A DNA stretch of 64,000 nucleotides from assembly GCF_000196795.1 (NCBI RefSeq), contig NC_014259.1, forward strand, positions 4,088,544 through 4,152,543, given 5' to 3'. The translations under genes were made by a program, and so were the position numbers. Under the pieces are notes generated by a model. The model was not told where the DNA came from. It did not search any database and saw only the letters and a list, made by a program, of their open reading frames with translations. Source of the stretch: Acinetobacter oleivorans DR1. Lineage in GTDB: Bacteria > Pseudomonadota > Gammaproteobacteria > Pseudomonadales > Moraxellaceae. Below, piece by piece: positions 57,376 through 64,000 of this stretch. Each line of letters starts with the position of its first letter. Position 1 is the stretch's first letter.

Positions 57376-57402
57376 AAAAAAGCACCTGATGGTGCTTTTT
57401 TT
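57376..57402. terminator. Terminator between YeaQ-like and DsbC-like genes
   Basis: AAAAAAGCACC-TGAT-GGTGCTTTTTTT hairpin at a convergent junction, nine bases before the end of the DsbC-like gene. Confidence 0.9.
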
Positions 57403-57410
57403 AATTCATT

Positions 57411-58109
57411 TTATAGACCTAATTCTTTCCACACTGCCTGAATTTCTTCGGCAGATCGAGCGCCTACCAGTTTAAATCCATTTGCAAAAATTAAGGTAGG
57501 GGTACCATTAAAACCTAGTTTCTTTCCAAGCTCTAAATTACGGTCAATTGGATTAGCACAGCTTGCAACTGTTGGTTTAACACCTTGCTGAATCAGTTTT
57601 TTCCATGAATAGGATTGATTTGGTGCACACCAAACCTGTCTAGAAACAACAATAGACTGAGGTTTTAAAGGATAGATGAACGTGTAAATGGTCACATCTT
57701 TCAGCTTATCGAGTTCAGGTTCAAGTTGTTTGCAATAAGGGCAGTTTGGATCAGAAAATACGGCTAGAACATGCTGTCCATTACCTTTAACCGTTTTAAT
57801 TGCATCTTTTAAAGGTAATTGTTTCCAATCAATTGAGTTCTGTCCTAACACCAGATCTTTGGTCAAATTCTTCTGATCTTTTAATCGAATCATAGAACCA
57901 ACAAGCATATGCTGCCCATCTTCGCCAACATAAATGATTTGCTGATCGAGATTAGCGCTATATAGCCCTGACATTTCGGTTTTCTGAATATTGCTAATTT
58001 TCAAATTAGGATATTGTTTCTTAATATTTTCCCTAACAGTATCCACATTAGCGAAACTCATACTTGCAGTTAAGCTAAATAACGCCAATATTCCTAATTT
58101 TTTAAGCAT
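57411..58109 (-). CDS. DsbC-family thiol:disulfide interchange protein
   Basis: A 232-residue periplasmic protein with signal peptide MLKKLGILALFSLTASMSFA. A short N-terminal dimerisation domain (about 21-75) leads into a thioredoxin fold with SDPNCPYCKQLEPEL near 117-131 (active site CPYC) and the cis-proline loop NGTPTLIF near 199. The CPYC centre and two-domain form suit the disulfide isomerase DsbC, paired functionally with DsbA encoded near the left end of the window. DsbG-like function is an alternative. Confidence 0.88.
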   Translation of the reverse strand: MLKKLGILALFSLTASMSFANVDTVRENIKKQYPNLKISNIQKTEMSGLYSANLDQQIIYVGEDGQHMLVGSMIRLKDQKNLTKDLVLGQNSIDWKQLPLKDAIKTVKGNGQHVLAVFSDPNCPYCKQLEPELDKLKDVTIYTFIYPLKPQSIVVSRQVWCAPNQSYSWKKLIQQGVKPTVASCANPIDRNLELGKKLGFNGTPTLIFANGFKLVGARSAEEIQAVWKELGL

Positions 58110-58204
58110 AAAACCAACTCATAGGTAGGAGAGGAGATCATTTTAATCAGTTCAGCTTTTGAAAACAGAACTGATTACCGAGTTATAACCAAACTCCCAC
58201 TCAT

Positions 58205-59173
58205 TTATGCCAATGTTTCACGTGGAACATAAGCAGGTTTTAGAGTATTAATTTCTACCGATATATGCACAATTTCATCATGAATTGATAAAGCCTGACG
58301 AATCTGATCCGCGGTTAAAGAAATATCATCAGTTTCGAGCGCTAAAATACAAGAAAACTTACCTTTTGCGACTTTCCAGACATGAATATCCGTAATTTCA
58401 ATATTTTTAGGAAATTTAGCAATCACTTCACGAATTTCTTCAACCACAGGATGATCCATTTCAGCATCTAAAAGGGTTTTTCCTGTCTCTTTCATTAACC
58501 CAAGAGACCATTTTGCAACCAAAATAGCGCCTAAAATCCCTAAAAGCGCATCTAAAAAATCCCAACCGAAATACTTACCTGCGAAAAGCGCAATAATTGC
58601 AAAAACAGAAGTTACTGCATCTGCAACCACATGTAAAAATGCAGCTTTTTGGTTTAAATCGTGGTGATGATGCCCATGATCATGCTCGTGATGGTGATGG
58701 TGATGGTGATGGTGATGGTGCCCATCATCGTGAAGTAACCATGCGCAAATCAAGTTAATGACCAAACCTAAAATTGCAATAGGAATCGCTTCATTATAAA
58801 AAATCTCAACTGGATTAAATAAACGTTGTATCGACTGAAAAGCCATAAAAATGGCAACAACCATTAGCAAAATTGCACTGCTATAACCCGCTAAAATCTC
58901 GATTTTCCAAGTTCCAAAACTAAAGCGATGATCTTTGGAATAATGACGAGCTGCACGATAAGCAAAATAGGCTAAACCGAGTGCCAACATATGTGAACTC
59001 ATATGCCAACCATCAGCCAGAAGCGCCATCGAATTAAAAAACCATCCACCGAATATTTCTAACACCATCATGGATGCCGTTAAAATCGTTGCAATCAAAA
59101 TACGTTTTTGTGCAAGTGGATTTCCTTCATCAAACTGATGTTGATGATGACGTGATACACTATAATCCTGCAT
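58205..59173 (-). CDS. Cation diffusion facilitator (CzcD/ZitB-like) with long histidine loop
   Basis: A 322-residue CDF exporter. The ATG at 59173 is preferred; five codons earlier there is only a TTG. Six hydrophobic segments, the metal site in ALLADGWHMSSHMLAL (near residues 50-65) and ADAVTSVFAI, and a C-terminal cytoplasmic domain are in order. The loop between segments 4 and 5 is DDGHHHHHHHHHHHEHDHG, coded by a hexamer-like run of CATCAC at 58690-58725. Zinc or cobalt/nickel efflux is likely. It is divergent from an RcnR-type sensor. Confidence 0.92.
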   Translation of the reverse strand: MQDYSVSRHHQHQFDEGNPLAQKRILIATILTASMMVLEIFGGWFFNSMALLADGWHMSSHMLALGLAYFAYRAARHYSKDHRFSFGTWKIEILAGYSSAILLMVVAIFMAFQSIQRLFNPVEIFYNEAIPIAILGLVINLICAWLLHDDGHHHHHHHHHHHEHDHGHHHHDLNQKAAFLHVVADAVTSVFAIIALFAGKYFGWDFLDALLGILGAILVAKWSLGLMKETGKTLLDAEMDHPVVEEIREVIAKFPKNIEITDIHVWKVAKGKFSCILALETDDISLTADQIRQALSIHDEIVHISVEINTLKPAYVPRETLA

Positions 59174-59187
59174 AAAATTTAAACCCA

Positions 59188-59208
59188 ATATACTCCCTAC
59201 CAGTATAT
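59188..59208. promoter_or_regulatory. Candidate RcnR/CsoR-type operator between CDF and sensor genes
   Basis: ATATACT, the 7-base C-rich centre CCCTACC, then AGTATAT: perfect 7-bp arms flanking a G/C tract. RcnR, FrmR and CsoR family regulators bind inverted repeats around a G-tract of this kind. It sits 14 bp upstream of the CDF ATG and 22 bp before the sensor ATG, so one site could regulate both. Confidence 0.75.
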
Positions 59209-59230
59209 TGAATTATACAAGAGAACACAG

Positions 59231-59494
59231 ATGAGTCACATTGGTCAGGATAAAAAAATAGTTAATCGTGTAAAACGACTAAAAGGGCAAATTAATAGTA
59301 TTGAGTATGCCGTTGAACAGCCTGATATTTCATGCATAGAAATACTGCAACAAGTTGCTGCCATTAAAGGTGCGATAAACGGTTTGATGAGTGAATTGAT
59401 GGAACAACACTTACATCACCATGTGCTCAAAGAAGCACAAGTTGATCAGAATGAGTTAGATGAGTTTTTAAAGGTTCTAAAAAGATACGGTTAA
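59231..59494 (+). CDS. RcnR/FrmR/CsoR-family metal-sensing repressor
   Basis: An 87-residue all-helical DUF156 protein. NRVKRLKGQINSIEYAVEQPDISCIEILQQVAAIKGAINGLMSELMEQHL has the conserved Arg-Gly-Gln of helix 1, the Cys near residue 35 and His residues near 60. Cys35 and the HLHHH cluster resemble RcnR-like nickel/cobalt or FrmR-type sites more than the copper CsoR pattern. Divergent from the CDF exporter, its probable target. Confidence 0.9.
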   Translation: MSHIGQDKKIVNRVKRLKGQINSIEYAVEQPDISCIEILQQVAAIKGAINGLMSELMEQHLHHHVLKEAQVDQNELDEFLKVLKRYG

Positions 59495-59542
59495 CGAGGT
59501 GACTGAATGACACAGCCATGTGCATCATTCAGAATTTTTTAA

Positions 59543-60898
59543 TTATTTTCCAATACAAAACGAACCAAAGATTTTGCCTAATAGGTCATCGGCGCTAAAG
59601 TCACCGGTAATTTCACCTAAAGCATTTTGAGCAAGGCGTAATGATTCAGCAACCAGTTCACCTGCGTTAAACACAACAAGTTGCTCGCGTGCTTCTGAAA
59701 GATAGAGCTGTGTGCGCTTCATTGCGTCTAAATGACGTGTTCTTGCAATAAAGGTGTCTTCCTCAGGGTGGAAGCCTGCATGCGCTGTAATCGCCTCTAC
59801 GAGGCCTTGTACGCCCATCTCTTGTTTTGCAGAAACGGTTATATGACGGAACCCTTGAAAATCGTTTATTTCAGCTAATTGACCTGTTAAATCGCATTTA
59901 TTGCCAATTAACATTAGGCGACGAGGTTCGATGTGTTCAGCAAAATATTCTTGAGCAAGTTTTAATGGGTCATCACCTTGATTTAAATCATAAACCAGCA
60001 ATAACAAATCAGCTTGTTCAATTTCTTTAATTGCTCTGCGAATCCCTTCTTTTTCAACAATGTCACCTGTTTCACGTAGGCCAGCTGTGTCTGTTAAGGT
60101 GATTGGTAGGCCATTTAAGCTAATTTTTTCATGTAAAACATCGCGAGTTGTACCAGCAATATCGGTCACAATTGCGCGCTCAACGCCAGCTAGCGCATTC
60201 AACAAGCTCGACTTACCTGCATTTGGTTTACCCGCAATAACGACTTGTAATCCTTCACGTAGTAATTGACCTTGTCGTGCAGATGTTTGAACTGCATGTA
60301 CTGACTGCTGAACATCTTCAAGTAAAGCTAAAATCTTACCGTCTGCTAAGAAATCGATTTCTTCTTCAGGAAAATCAATTGCAGCTTCAACATGTAAGCG
60401 TAAATGGATCAGTTTTTCTAAAACCGTATTAATTTTTGTTGAAAAAGCACCTTGTAAAGAACGAACGGCAGAACGTGCTGCAGCTTGTGAAGTCGCATCA
60501 ATCAAGTCGGCAATTGCTTCTGCTTGTACCAAGTCCATCTTGCCATTTTCAAAAGCGCGCATGGAGAATTCACCAGCTTTTGCAGCAATTGCACCCAGCT
60601 CAAATAGACGACCAAGCAATGCATTTTGAATGACTGGACCACCGTGACCTTGTAGCTCTACAACATCTTCACCTGTAAACGAGTAGGGATTGGGAAAGCA
60701 TAGAACAATCCCTTCATCCATAATGCTGCCATCAGCATCATAAAACTTACGAAAACCTGCCATACGTGCTTCAGGCAAGTTTTTCTGTGTCAGGTTTTGA
60801 GCAATCTCATAAGCTTTAGGTCCCGATAAGCGAATCACGCCCACACCACCACGCCCTGGTGGCGTTGCAATTGCGGCAATCGTGGTTTGACTTTGCAT
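59543..60898 (-). CDS. mnmE: tRNA modification GTPase MnmE
   Basis: A 451-residue GTPase that, with MnmG, modifies wobble uridine of tRNAs. ATG 60898 has AGGTG six bases upstream; an in-frame GTG at 60907 is the alternative. The N-terminal domain IAAIATPPGRGGVGVIRLSG, the G1 motif GKPNAGKSSLLN near 223-234, G3 DTAGLRET, and the C-terminal CIGK are all present. It follows yidC on the same strand, as in many bacteria. Confidence 0.96.
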   Translation of the reverse strand: MQSQTTIAAIATPPGRGGVGVIRLSGPKAYEIAQNLTQKNLPEARMAGFRKFYDADGSIMDEGIVLCFPNPYSFTGEDVVELQGHGGPVIQNALLGRLFELGAIAAKAGEFSMRAFENGKMDLVQAEAIADLIDATSQAAARSAVRSLQGAFSTKINTVLEKLIHLRLHVEAAIDFPEEEIDFLADGKILALLEDVQQSVHAVQTSARQGQLLREGLQVVIAGKPNAGKSSLLNALAGVERAIVTDIAGTTRDVLHEKISLNGLPITLTDTAGLRETGDIVEKEGIRRAIKEIEQADLLLLVYDLNQGDDPLKLAQEYFAEHIEPRRLMLIGNKCDLTGQLAEINDFQGFRHITVSAKQEMGVQGLVEAITAHAGFHPEEDTFIARTRHLDAMKRTQLYLSEAREQLVVFNAGELVAESLRLAQNALGEITGDFSADDLLGKIFGSFCIGK

Positions 60899-60935
60899 AT
60901 TATTCACCTAAAAACCTAAAATCCAGCCAAAGAAA

Positions 60936-60967
60936 AATCCGCCTAAGATTACCATCTTAAGCGGATT
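60936..60967 (-). terminator. Possible terminator after yidC
   Basis: AATCCGCCTAAGAT and ATCTTAAGCGGATT pair with one mismatch around a short loop, 22 bp past the yidC stop; on the minus strand a short TTTTTCTTT follows. Partial readthrough into mnmE is possible. Confidence 0.7.
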
Positions 60968-60988
60968 TATTCAGCAAAAGTTCAACGA

Positions 60989-62749
60989 TTAAGAAGCTGA
61001 TTCAGTCTTATTTATACGACTTTTTTCAACGCTCTTATTAATAAACGACTGCTGTAAAATGGTAATACTGTTGTTCACAATCCAGTACAGCACGAGACCT
61101 GCTGGGAAGAACAACATAAATACCGTGAACATAATCGGCATAATGCGGAACACTTTTGCCTGCATAGGATCAGCGGGTTGCGGGTTCAACATTTGCTGTG
61201 CAAACATGGTAGCACCCATGATTAACGGCAAGATGAACCAAGGATCCATTGCTGACAAGTCTTGAATCCAGCCTAACCACGGTGCGTGACGTAATTCCAC
61301 ACTTTCCATGAGTACCCAATACAAGGCAAGGAAAATTGGCATTTGTAGCAACAATGGTAAACAACCTGAAAGTGGATTCACTTGTTCACGTTTGTATAAA
61401 GCCATCATTTCTTGCGAGAAGCGCATACGGTCTTCACCGAACTCTTCTTTCATGCGTTGCATTTCTGGTGCAATCACACGCATTTTCGCCATAGAACGAT
61501 AACTTTTTGAAGATAAAGGCCATAAAATCATCTTCACCATCACGGTAAGTAAGATGATTGACCATCCCCAGTTGCCCACAATGCTATGGAAGAATTGAAG
61601 ACCTAAGAACAATAACTTGGCAATCGGCCATAACCAGCCATAATCGACAGTCTGATTTAAGCCAACCGCTAAATCTTTTAATTCAGATTGTACTTTCGGG
61701 CCTGAATAAAGTTTTGCGTCCACTTCCATTGAAGTGCCTGCTGGAACATTAATCACTGGTGAGGTAAAACCAATGATATTCATATGATCAGCAGATTGAC
61801 GAGATTCAAGTTTAGCTACATAAGGCTGACCATTTGCTTGAGTCAGTTTAAGATTCCCAGGAATCCAAGCACTTACAAAATAATGCTGAACAATCGCAAC
61901 CCATCCACCTTTCGCTTCAGTATTTACTTTTTCTTCTGAGAAATTAGCAAACTTAAGCTTGTTGTAGTGTGAATCAGGTGTTCCCCAAGCTCCACCTAAG
62001 AAAGTTCCTAGAGTGAAAATACCTTGAGAAGATTTACCAGGATCATCGGAGTTATCACGCTTTAATTGTCCAAACATCTGACCTTGCCAGCTTTGTTGGC
62101 TACGGTTAATCACTTGATGTCTTACAACAATTGGATATTGCCCTTGGGTAAAGGTGAAAGTTTTAATAATTTCAACGCCTTCAGGTGTTTTAAATACCAT
62201 TGGAACGTTTAAAACTTTTTCAGATTGACCCTTTTGATTCTGTACACCCTTAGCATCAGCCAAAGTATATGATGTTTTTTCAACCGCATATAATGGACGA
62301 CCACCACGACTGCTATCTGGTCCATTCAAACCAATTAAGCCAGATTGAGCAACATATGTACGCTTGGTATCATTTTCAAGCATAACAAATGGCTGATCGC
62401 TATCTTTGCTTTTGTCGTGTGAGAGTAATTCAATACGAACAATATCACCACCTTTTGGATTGATCCAAATATGGTAAAGGTCAGTTTGTACTGAAATAAG
62501 CTGTTGATTCACAGGTGCAGTTGCATCTGTGGTTTGTGACTGCGCAATATTTGCTTGTGGCACATCGGAAGCCACTGTTGCATTTTTAGCATTTGGCAAA
62601 TCAGCAGATACTTCATGTGAACTTACAGCCGCCGCTTGTTTTTGCGGTGCAGTTGCAGCATTTCCATAATCTTTTTGCCAAGCCAAAATGAGCAAATATG
62701 CGGTGACAAACATGGCCCCGAGAATTGCAAACCTGGCCCATTGTTGCAT
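60989..62749 (-). CDS. yidC: Membrane protein insertase YidC
   Basis: A 586-residue inner-membrane insertase. An N-terminal membrane anchor (about 5-22) is followed by a large periplasmic beta domain (about 60-350). The conserved insertase core follows, with GNWGWSIILLTVMVKMILWPLSSKSYRSMAKM near 392-423 including the conserved Arg region, and QMPIFLALYWVLMESVELR. The C-terminus is basic. It inserts membrane proteins with or without SecYEG. It sits in the rpmH-rnpA-yidD-yidC-mnmE order. Confidence 0.96.
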   Translation of the reverse strand: MQQWARFAILGAMFVTAYLLILAWQKDYGNAATAPQKQAAAVSSHEVSADLPNAKNATVASDVPQANIAQSQTTDATAPVNQQLISVQTDLYHIWINPKGGDIVRIELLSHDKSKDSDQPFVMLENDTKRTYVAQSGLIGLNGPDSSRGGRPLYAVEKTSYTLADAKGVQNQKGQSEKVLNVPMVFKTPEGVEIIKTFTFTQGQYPIVVRHQVINRSQQSWQGQMFGQLKRDNSDDPGKSSQGIFTLGTFLGGAWGTPDSHYNKLKFANFSEEKVNTEAKGGWVAIVQHYFVSAWIPGNLKLTQANGQPYVAKLESRQSADHMNIIGFTSPVINVPAGTSMEVDAKLYSGPKVQSELKDLAVGLNQTVDYGWLWPIAKLLFLGLQFFHSIVGNWGWSIILLTVMVKMILWPLSSKSYRSMAKMRVIAPEMQRMKEEFGEDRMRFSQEMMALYKREQVNPLSGCLPLLLQMPIFLALYWVLMESVELRHAPWLGWIQDLSAMDPWFILPLIMGATMFAQQMLNPQPADPMQAKVFRIMPIMFTVFMLFFPAGLVLYWIVNNSITILQQSFINKSVEKSRINKTESAS

Positions 62750-62754
62750 ATCTA

Positions 62755-63075
62755 TTACCCCAAATGGTTAGAGAGATTTTGCTTCAGTAAACGATCACGA
62801 AAGGGTACAGCAACATGATGCGTTTGAGAATCTATTTGATGAAACGAAATAAAACGAATTGCTTTTGGCGGTACCGGATCATATCCAGATCCGCCCCACG
62901 GATGACAACGACAAATTCGTTTAGAAGATAACCAAACGCCTTTGATTGCACCATGAGTTTGCAATGCTTCTATCGCATATTGGGAACAGGTCGGGATATA
63001 ACGACAACGGGGTCCAAGAAGCGGACTAATCGCAATTTGATACAGTCGAATCAACCAACGTAGAAAACGAACCAT
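62755..63075 (-). CDS. yidD: Membrane protein insertion efficiency factor YidD
   Basis: A 106-residue protein. LIRLYQIAISPLLGPRCRYIPTCSQYAIEALQTHG and RICRCHPWGGSGYDPVP are the YidD signatures, including the conserved cysteines. A C-terminal tail of about 35 residues beyond the conserved core is longer than in E. coli. It lies 5 bp before yidC and 10 bp after rnpA. Confidence 0.94.
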   Translation of the reverse strand: MVRFLRWLIRLYQIAISPLLGPRCRYIPTCSQYAIEALQTHGAIKGVWLSSKRICRCHPWGGSGYDPVPPKAIRFISFHQIDSQTHHVAVPFRDRLLKQNLSNHLG

Positions 63076-63085
63076 TGGCTATCTC

Positions 63086-63478
63086 TTAATTCTGCGAGGT
63101 TGTGCCAACTTTAGAATGTTTTTTTGCTAAGCGTTGTAATTTTTGCCAAGCAAAATCTAATTGTTGATATAGCTCAGCATTCGTAATCGCTTCTATACCG
63201 ACTTTCGGCATTACCACAATATCTATATCTGATCCAAAATTCGGCTGATGTAGACGAAAGCTCTCACGAGCAAGACGTTTTATTCGATTTCTTTCATGCG
63301 CACGGCGCACTTTTTTCTTAGCAACAACAATACCCAAACGGCTATTAGGCTGTTCGGTTAATTTTGCAAGAAATAAAAAATGGGGTTGATGCACTTTAAA
63401 AAGCGCACCATCGAATACACTTTTATAATCTGCAGCACAGCGTATTCGCACATCTGTGCTAAAATTGTAAAGTGTCAT
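63086..63478 (-). CDS. rnpA: Ribonuclease P protein component
   Basis: A 130-residue basic protein from ATG 63478 (TTG 63487 and GTG 63481 in frame are alternatives). The RNR motif AHERNRIKRLARESFR near 65-80 is the RnpA signature; KSVFDGALFKVHQPHFLFLA precedes it. It assists the catalytic RNA of RNase P in tRNA maturation. It follows rpmH closely, as in nearly all bacteria. Confidence 0.95.
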   Translation of the reverse strand: MTLYNFSTDVRIRCAADYKSVFDGALFKVHQPHFLFLAKLTEQPNSRLGIVVAKKKVRRAHERNRIKRLARESFRLHQPNFGSDIDIVVMPKVGIEAITNAELYQQLDFAWQKLQRLAKKHSKVGTTSQN

Positions 63479-63507
63479 CACACCCAAGTCTGGTCAGCGT
63501 AACAGTA

Positions 63508-63642
63508 TTAAACAGTTAAGCTATGACGACCTTTTGCACGACGACGAGCTAATACTTGACGACCAGCTTTAGTTGCCATACGAGCACGGAAACCATGAAC
63601 GCGTTTACGCTTTAATTCAGATGGCTGGAAAGTACGTTTCAT
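63508..63642 (-). CDS. rpmH: 50S ribosomal protein L34
   Basis: A 44-residue protein, [18 protein letters not shown] onward, a textbook L34. ATG 63642 has GGGAG nine bases upstream; an in-frame extension to 63696 is spurious. It is the first gene of the rpmH-rnpA-yidD-yidC group, whose promoter lies in the gap that leads to dnaA in Acinetobacter. Confidence 0.97.
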
Positions 63643-64000
63643 ATCGAAACTCCCAAAAATGATCTTTCTATAAAGGTCCGCGATTTTATTGTGCAATGTT
63701 TACGCTGTCAATGAAAAACCAAGAAAGTTTTGTATTTAACCCAAATTTTTAATCTCTCTACTTCTTTTTATGATTGTCATAATTCAGTGCAATATATAGT
63801 TTTTAAAGTTATACACAAAGTAATTGTCTATTTTTATTAGAACTTTTATTATATACACACCTTATATACATATTTATCAACAAAACAAGATATCATCTTG
63901 GCTTTGATTTGCTGCATTTGAATTTAAATTCATATTTTGTAGTTATCCACAAAAGATCACATCCCTATTAAATAAATTCAAATTTTAAAATTTATATTTA
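63643..64000. other. rpmH-dnaA intergenic region with DnaA boxes (partial)
   Basis: No coding frame to the window end. It contains one perfect DnaA box TTATCCACA at 63943-63951, near-matches TTATACACA at 63809-63817 and TTATCAACA at 63874-63882, and one exact TTTRAATTYAAA (TTTGAATTTAAA, 63917-63928), with further AT-rich relatives up to the edge. In many bacteria oriC lies between rpmH and dnaA. The region is cut by the window. Confidence 0.65.

Noticed and set aside
58690..58725. Histidine repeat as a phase-variation frameshift switch
   Set aside because: The repeat unit keeps the reading frame when it gains or loses copies, so on/off switching is not expected.

Overview
The window is a chromosomal segment of an Acinetobacter, most likely of the A. 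calcoaceticus-baumannii complex. This rests on low GC, the block rpmH-rnpA-yidD-yidC-mnmE, a 16S-tRNA-Ile-tRNA-Ala-23S-5S rRNA operon with Moraxellaceae-like sequence, a phosphocholine-specific phospholipase C beside rph, and the ubiG-mupP-yciK and Rieske-guaD-hpt neighbourhoods. No transposase, integrase, prophage or CRISPR array was seen. Its right end approaches dnaA: rpmH is the last gene, followed by DNA with DnaA boxes.

Layout. 1-3.9 kb: the end of nadC, a tiny membrane protein, a run of palindromes, a Tat-exported phospholipase C with a tiny lipoprotein upstream, and rph. 4-7.8 kb: a fatty-acid desaturase and its ferredoxin reductase, divergent from a DesT-like TetR repressor with three matching operator palindromes between them, then a second TetR. 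7.9-13.6 kb: dsbA, ubiG-mupP-yciK (ubiquinone synthesis and peptidoglycan recycling), two RcnB-like periplasmic proteins and argA. 13.9-18.8 kb: an ssu sulfonate operon with two tandem binding proteins (one lipoprotein, one secreted), ssuD, ssuC and ssuB, but no ssuE. 19-27.6 kb: a RutR-like regulator, a nucleoside phosphorylase-family protein, a TDT/TehA transporter, ribF, ileS-lspA-fkpB, a flavin reductase and an ankyrin protein. 27.7-33.5 kb: one complete rRNA operon on the minus strand, with promoter, processing stems and terminator.

33.5-45.5 kb: cyclophilin, an HSL-type esterase, two small lipoproteins, a metallo-beta-lactamase-fold protein with a degenerate metal site divergent from a LysR regulator, grpE and dnaK each with a sigma-32-like promoter, two tandem matrixin-like metalloproteases with coiled-coil middles, a small acidic protein and a lytic transglycosylase. 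45.5-46.2 kb: a gene-free segment with four perfect DnaA boxes and 14 exact copies of the motif TTTRAATTYAAA, a strong candidate for a replication-origin-type or other DnaA-associated locus. The motif recurs beside a DnaA box in the rpmH-dnaA gap at the right end. 46.2-64 kb: purEK, mpl, LtrA, PAP2, a TerC exporter behind a yybP-ykoY-type manganese riboswitch, a Rieske oxygenase-guaD-hpt purine group, a DsbC-like protein, a CDF metal exporter divergent from an RcnR/CsoR-type sensor with a visible operator, then mnmE, yidC, yidD, rnpA and rpmH.

Themes that link the genes are envelope biology (phospholipase, Dsb proteins, lipoproteins, lytic transglycosylase, mpl and mupP recycling, lspA, yidC), metal handling (RcnB-like proteins, TerC, CDF/RcnR) and purine metabolism (purEK, guaD, hpt, nucleoside phosphorylase). 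Start sites were chosen from ribosome-binding sites, signal peptides and family alignment recalled from memory. No database search was run.
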